In this document: one piece after another, positions 18,901 through 20,679 of the stretch | Layout of the letters: the number at the start of each line of letters is the position of its first letter | How positions within the stretch are numbered: the stretch's first letter is position 1 | Source: Ectocarpus siliculosus | Taxonomy: Eukaryota; Sar; Phaeophyceae; Ectocarpales; Ectocarpaceae | Reading direction: 5' to 3' | Assembly: GCA_000310025.1 (NCBI GenBank) | Contig: FN648778.1 | Coordinates: 1 to 20,679 of the forward strand | Length of the DNA: 20,679 nucleotides | Notes under the pieces: generated by a model | What the model was told of the DNA's origin: nothing | What the model saw: only the letters and a program-made list of their open reading frames with translations | The model's database searches: none | Program-made: the position numbers and the translations under genes

Positions 18901-18907
18901 GGTATGA
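15869..18907 (+). CDS. pol: Copia Pol, first part: RGG/Tyr-rich region, protease, integrase
   Basis: The frame is open directly from the Gag stop and in the same frame. No ATG occurs before 16751, inside the protease, so separate initiation is unlikely. Residue numbers below count from the GTG at 16001. The N-terminal stretch is RGG-rich (15869-16216), then Tyr/Asp/Gly-rich (16217-16390), then Ser/Pro-rich. The aspartic protease has WVADSGA with D237 (16709). A linker holds four 45-bp repeats. The integrase zinc site is H553-X4-H558 with C582-X2-C585. The integrase core has D613 (HLDLCGP), D675 (RVDNGTEW) and E711 (VVESAIW), with 35 residues between the last two, as in active D,D35E enzymes. 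A retroviral SH3-like C-terminal part follows (about 790-850). After a Pro/Thr/Ala linker the frame becomes arginine-rich from about 18735 and stops at 18905-18907. The real protein evidently continues in frame 1. Confidence 0.8.
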   Translation, partial: QQLRRARSREGAEERRSGGGSRGGGGSQRGGRPPPGPGRGGGRWVRIEQQHHTGHGGGGWSQASPPPRPLRGRGPGGRLGRHPGGRGPAGRHSSDGRAERDRAGRGPGHARSGHGREQAYVVYYAHDDGGYYEDYGDYDEGYSYDDGYHDAGYAHYAGGGDSYSYSSGYEDSRSSDGGIHYVYYPPAGQDSSSEQPRQPPPAGSSSTASSSSSAPSPGAPPSSGYLHLCTAQSVPLGKSHPEDFFGRIGVTIGVESAASASSLLSVESSEGPPGSERWVADSGARNSFTNSSLHMYDLQEIPANRKYVVVGDGRLLEVQAIGSINLSFFQEDENGEKTTMCVKLTGVSVVENLSFNLFSTHAVSRKQQILHDERGATLQNGLLFAREEKASAAYAMRLPYDPSATIVDSSALPAFVTAPDSAPAVGSTRSPSQKGGSAESLVSVLRFPPAGSASVVPSSESVTPAGPTSVVPSTDSVTPTGPTSVVPASESVPPAGSAGVVPSSASEFVCVGTFPGMDLGDTSVLTDEQLMDGYDDTPYQEFFPAFIPETDAANVAAVLDSIDGGADFDFGAAALGPGASPFALGSTEKSVDINRFHRSLAHACEPLLRETAQQRGIVLTGKLEPCTDCMKAKGRRGSVPRGPGARASKPLGRVHLDLCGPLVPSLGGNLYLFVAVDSASRWNKVYGLRRKSDALAATKRLLADVGRYDLGRIECFRVDNGTEWTRGDFRQFCDDNGIGVEFTPPGTPKYNGVVESAIWRIMKAGMAARRSAGRVFNVDFASIPGLDERGDRLWMESAKWAADALNQSATKANPGRRSPHEMFTGEQGPFRVLPFFQPGFMREDRRTKLDDQATLCFYLNGGDNHPSGTVKVLKASTGRVVYTNNVSWVTSAPAGEGGSAGITAAPTPPPFTPPVVSINFGPAPTPSTAATPPAATPPPATTPPSAPTPSQPPSATRRHRRRPPPLASRLLPLRRHRWRPSIQTSRRRRTPRCPRLRLTPCGSFARVQRPRV
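17213..17392 (+). repeat. Four in-frame 45-bp tandem repeats in the Pol linker
   Basis: Units start at 17213, 17258, 17303 and 17348, exactly 45 bp apart. Each encodes a 15-residue variant of PAGPTSVVPSTDSVT. Differences between units are mostly single bases, and the frame is kept. The array lies between protease and integrase, where copia polyproteins are variable. It probably serves as a flexible spacer; a processing role is possible but unsupported. Confidence 0.85.
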
Positions 18908-20679
18908 TAGACCCGCGGCTGCCAAGCCGAACGAGATCGGGCACGAGGCACAGCACAGGACTCATCTCGATGCTAGACAAGAACACTCTGGTGTCGATGC
19001 TGGAGGCTCGGAGCGCGGTGGATGAGGAGCGCAGGGAGCTGGGGGGGGCGGAGGCCGGAGAGCCGGGGGGAGCGGGGGCCGGAGAACAGGCGGGAGCACT
19101 CGCAGCGGTGGACCCGGGGGCTGGAGGAGCGGGCTTTCCACTCGCATTTGCCACGCTCCTCGCCAACCGGGAAGACATCGACGCCACGCTGCGAGACCAG
19201 CGCCCGCCGGAGCAACGCCCTGACCTTCCTCACTGCCAGGCCAGCGACCTTCGTGTCCCCAAGAGCTACAAAGAGGCCATGGCGTCGGAGCACCGGCACC
19301 TTTGGAGCGACTCTATGCAAAGGGAGTTTTACGGCTTGTTGGAAGCAGGGACTTTTACTCCGGCGAAGTAGCAACTAGTGGAGAACGCAATTAACGCTAA
19401 GTGGGTATTCGATTGGAAGGCAGATGAATTTGGATGGCCCACTAAGGTGAAGTCGAGACTTGTAGCGAGAGGTGATATGCAGAGAGAGTACATTGACTTT
19501 GGAGAGCTGTACGCGCCTACCGTTTCTGTTTCGTGTGTTAGGATGTTGGCTGCGTTGGCGTGCGAGTTAAATCTCGACTTGTGTCATTTCGATATTGAGC
19601 AAGCTTTTGTGCGCTCGGAGTTGGAGGAAGACGTGTACATGCGTTTGCCACAGGGATGTGGAGCTCTATCTGGAATGATTGTAAAACTAGGCAAGAGTCT
19701 GTATGGCTTGAGACAGGCATCTAGGCAGTGGCATGCAATGCTGAAGAGGTGTTTAGTGGCGTTAGGTTTTGAGCAGTGCATGGCCGATGCTTGTGTGTTT
19801 CGTTTGATTGAGGATGGATGTGTTGTTTTGATTTTGGTAGTACATGTAGATGACATTTTTGCTGTGGGAGAGAGGGAGAGATGTGATAAGTTTGGCGCCG
19901 ACCTTAACAAGTCCGTGCCAGTGAAGAACCTGGGAGAGTTGAGATGGTATTCTGGGTGCTTTTACGAGAGGAACAAGGAGACCGGAAGGTTGACGATTTC
20001 TCAGCAGACTTTCGCGGACGAGCTAGCAGCAGAATATGGAGTAGTGGGAGGTAAGAGCGTTCCGATGTCTTCGGGGGTGAAGCTTTCTGATTTTGATGCG
20101 GATGAGGTGGCGACAGACTTTCCGTTTCGTGAGCTGGTAGGATCGTTGATGTGGCTGGCGACTCAAACTAGGCCAGACATTGCGAATGCTGTAAGGGCAG
20201 TAGCTAGGTATTGCGCATCTCCGAAGCTGGTACACTGGAATGCAGCGATGGATATTTTAGGCTATGCGAGGAGGACGAGTCACTTTGGTATTTCGTTTCA
20301 GAGGGGTACAGTAGAAGGATTCAGCTTGCAGGGGTACGCTGATGCGGACTTTGCAAGCAAGGCAGCAGACCGTAGGTCGGTATCAGGGGGAATCGTGACG
20401 TGTGGAGGAGGCGCTGTGTCTTGGTTTTCCAGAACGCAAAAGTGCGTCACGCTTTCGACGACAGAAGCAGAGTACGTCGCGCTTGGTGACATAGTGAAGG
20501 AGATTTTGTTTTTGAGGCAGATTTGGCGTTTCATGTTGCCGCAGGTCGGCATGCCGTGTATCCCCGTCTTCGAGGACAACCAGGGGGCGATTCAACTAGC
20601 GCAGAACCCCATCTCCAACTCGAACTCGAAGCACATAGATGTAAGGCACCCTTTTCTCAGGGAACTGGTAGAGAGGAAG
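18736..20679 (+). CDS. pol: Copia Pol, second part: reverse transcriptase and RNase H (partial)
   Basis: This frame takes over from the integrase frame near 18736-18760 (a -1 displacement) with a Pro/Ser-rich linker and has no independent start that fits. The RT begins near 19270 (YKEAMASEHRHLWSDSMQRE). A TAG at 19369-19371 interrupts it, and the frame then stays open to the window end. RT landmarks are NAKWVFDW, KSRLVARGD, FDIEQAF with the first catalytic aspartate, KSLYGLRQAS, and VVHVDDIFAVG at about 19837-19869 with DD at 19849-19854. The usual YVDD is HVDD here. RNase H shows GYADADFAS (about 20335), STTEAEYVAL (about 20458) and EDNQGA (20572), and the sequence ends just after KHIDVRHPFLREL. 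It makes cDNA from the element RNA and removes the RNA strand. It is incomplete only because the window ends. Confidence 0.85.
19369..19377 (+). promoter_or_regulatory. Candidate readthrough stop UAG-CAA-CUA at the integrase/RT junction
   Basis: TAG followed by CAACTA matches the CAR-YYA readthrough context of tobamoviruses at every position. The RT frame is open on both sides. The stop lies at a variable spot of the RT N-terminus, between AGTFTPAK and NAKWVFDW, where an inserted residue would be tolerated. A chance nonsense mutation is the alternative. Confidence 0.45.

Larger units (their letters stand above)
14313..20679 (+). mobile_element. Ty1/copia LTR retrotransposon, 5' part, cut by window end
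   Basis: The domain order Gag, aspartic protease, integrase, reverse transcriptase, RNase H on one strand defines the copia (Pseudoviridae) type. All active-site motifs checked are present. The 5' LTR border is a candidate only, and the 3' LTR lies beyond the window. Coding runs from 14681 to the end with only three interruptions: UAG at 15866, a -1 frame displacement near 18740, and UAG at 19369. That is far less decay than in the gypsy-type remnant at 4.7-7.3 kb, so this insertion is younger. Whether it is competent depends on whether those three breaks are recoding signals. Confidence 0.85.

Noticed and set aside
14681-20679. UAG reassigned to a sense codon (for example glutamine) in this organism
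   Set aside because: Two in-frame TAGs in one element and two in a dead element are too few to show a code change. The dead element also has a TGA and a frameshift. Readthrough or nonsense mutation explains the data with the standard code.
1-20679. CRISPR array or prokaryotic defence system
   Set aside because: No regularly spaced short repeats with unique spacers, no ribosome-binding sites or operons; the sequence is clearly eukaryotic transposon-rich DNA.

Overview
The window is nuclear DNA of a eukaryote. It is dominated by transposable-element sequence and intergenic DNA, and no intact ordinary cellular gene was recognised. GC is moderate and there are Ty1/copia-type and Ty3/gypsy-type retroelements, a TA-flanked MITE, microsatellites and homopolymer runs. 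Nothing is organised like a bacterial operon. A stramenopile alga (for example a brown alga) would fit the style of the copia element, but this is an inference from general resemblance. The window cannot prove it.

Layout. 1-4600: no convincing coding sequence. It holds a 221-bp MITE-like element with 55-bp terminal inverted repeats (1066-1286), a short direct-repeat pair (433/563), a 17-T run, and three diverged copies of a repeat between about 3.0 and 4.35 kb. 4600-7300: a decayed LTR retroelement. It has a Q/H/P/G-rich gag-like stretch with roughly 48-bp tandem repeats, an aspartic-protease remnant (6184) and a Ty3/gypsy-type RNase H remnant (6921-7200) broken by a frameshift and stops. The reverse transcriptase is absent or unrecognisable. 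7300-13270: mostly unassigned DNA, with a few short coding-like relics (8091-8252, 9361-9516), low-complexity tracts and small repeats. 13282-13542: a weak orphan reading frame. 13795-13951: a cluster of palindromic hairpins. 14313 to the window end: the 5' part of a Ty1/copia element, with candidate LTR, gag, protease, integrase, reverse transcriptase and RNase H. The window ends inside RNase H, so the 3' LTR is not seen.

The copia element is the most interesting object. Gag ends at an in-frame UAG right after its zinc knuckle. The same frame then runs open through an RGG-rich region, a tyrosine-rich prion-like region, protease and integrase (15869-18907), with no ATG until after the protease active site. 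Pol would therefore need UAG readthrough. A second UAG sits between integrase and reverse transcriptase and is followed by CAA CUA, an exact match to the CAR-YYA context known from tobamovirus readthrough. The RT frame is also displaced by -1 in the proline-rich linker before it. Either the element uses several recoding steps, or it is a young copy with a few inactivating lesions. Comparison with sister copies would decide.
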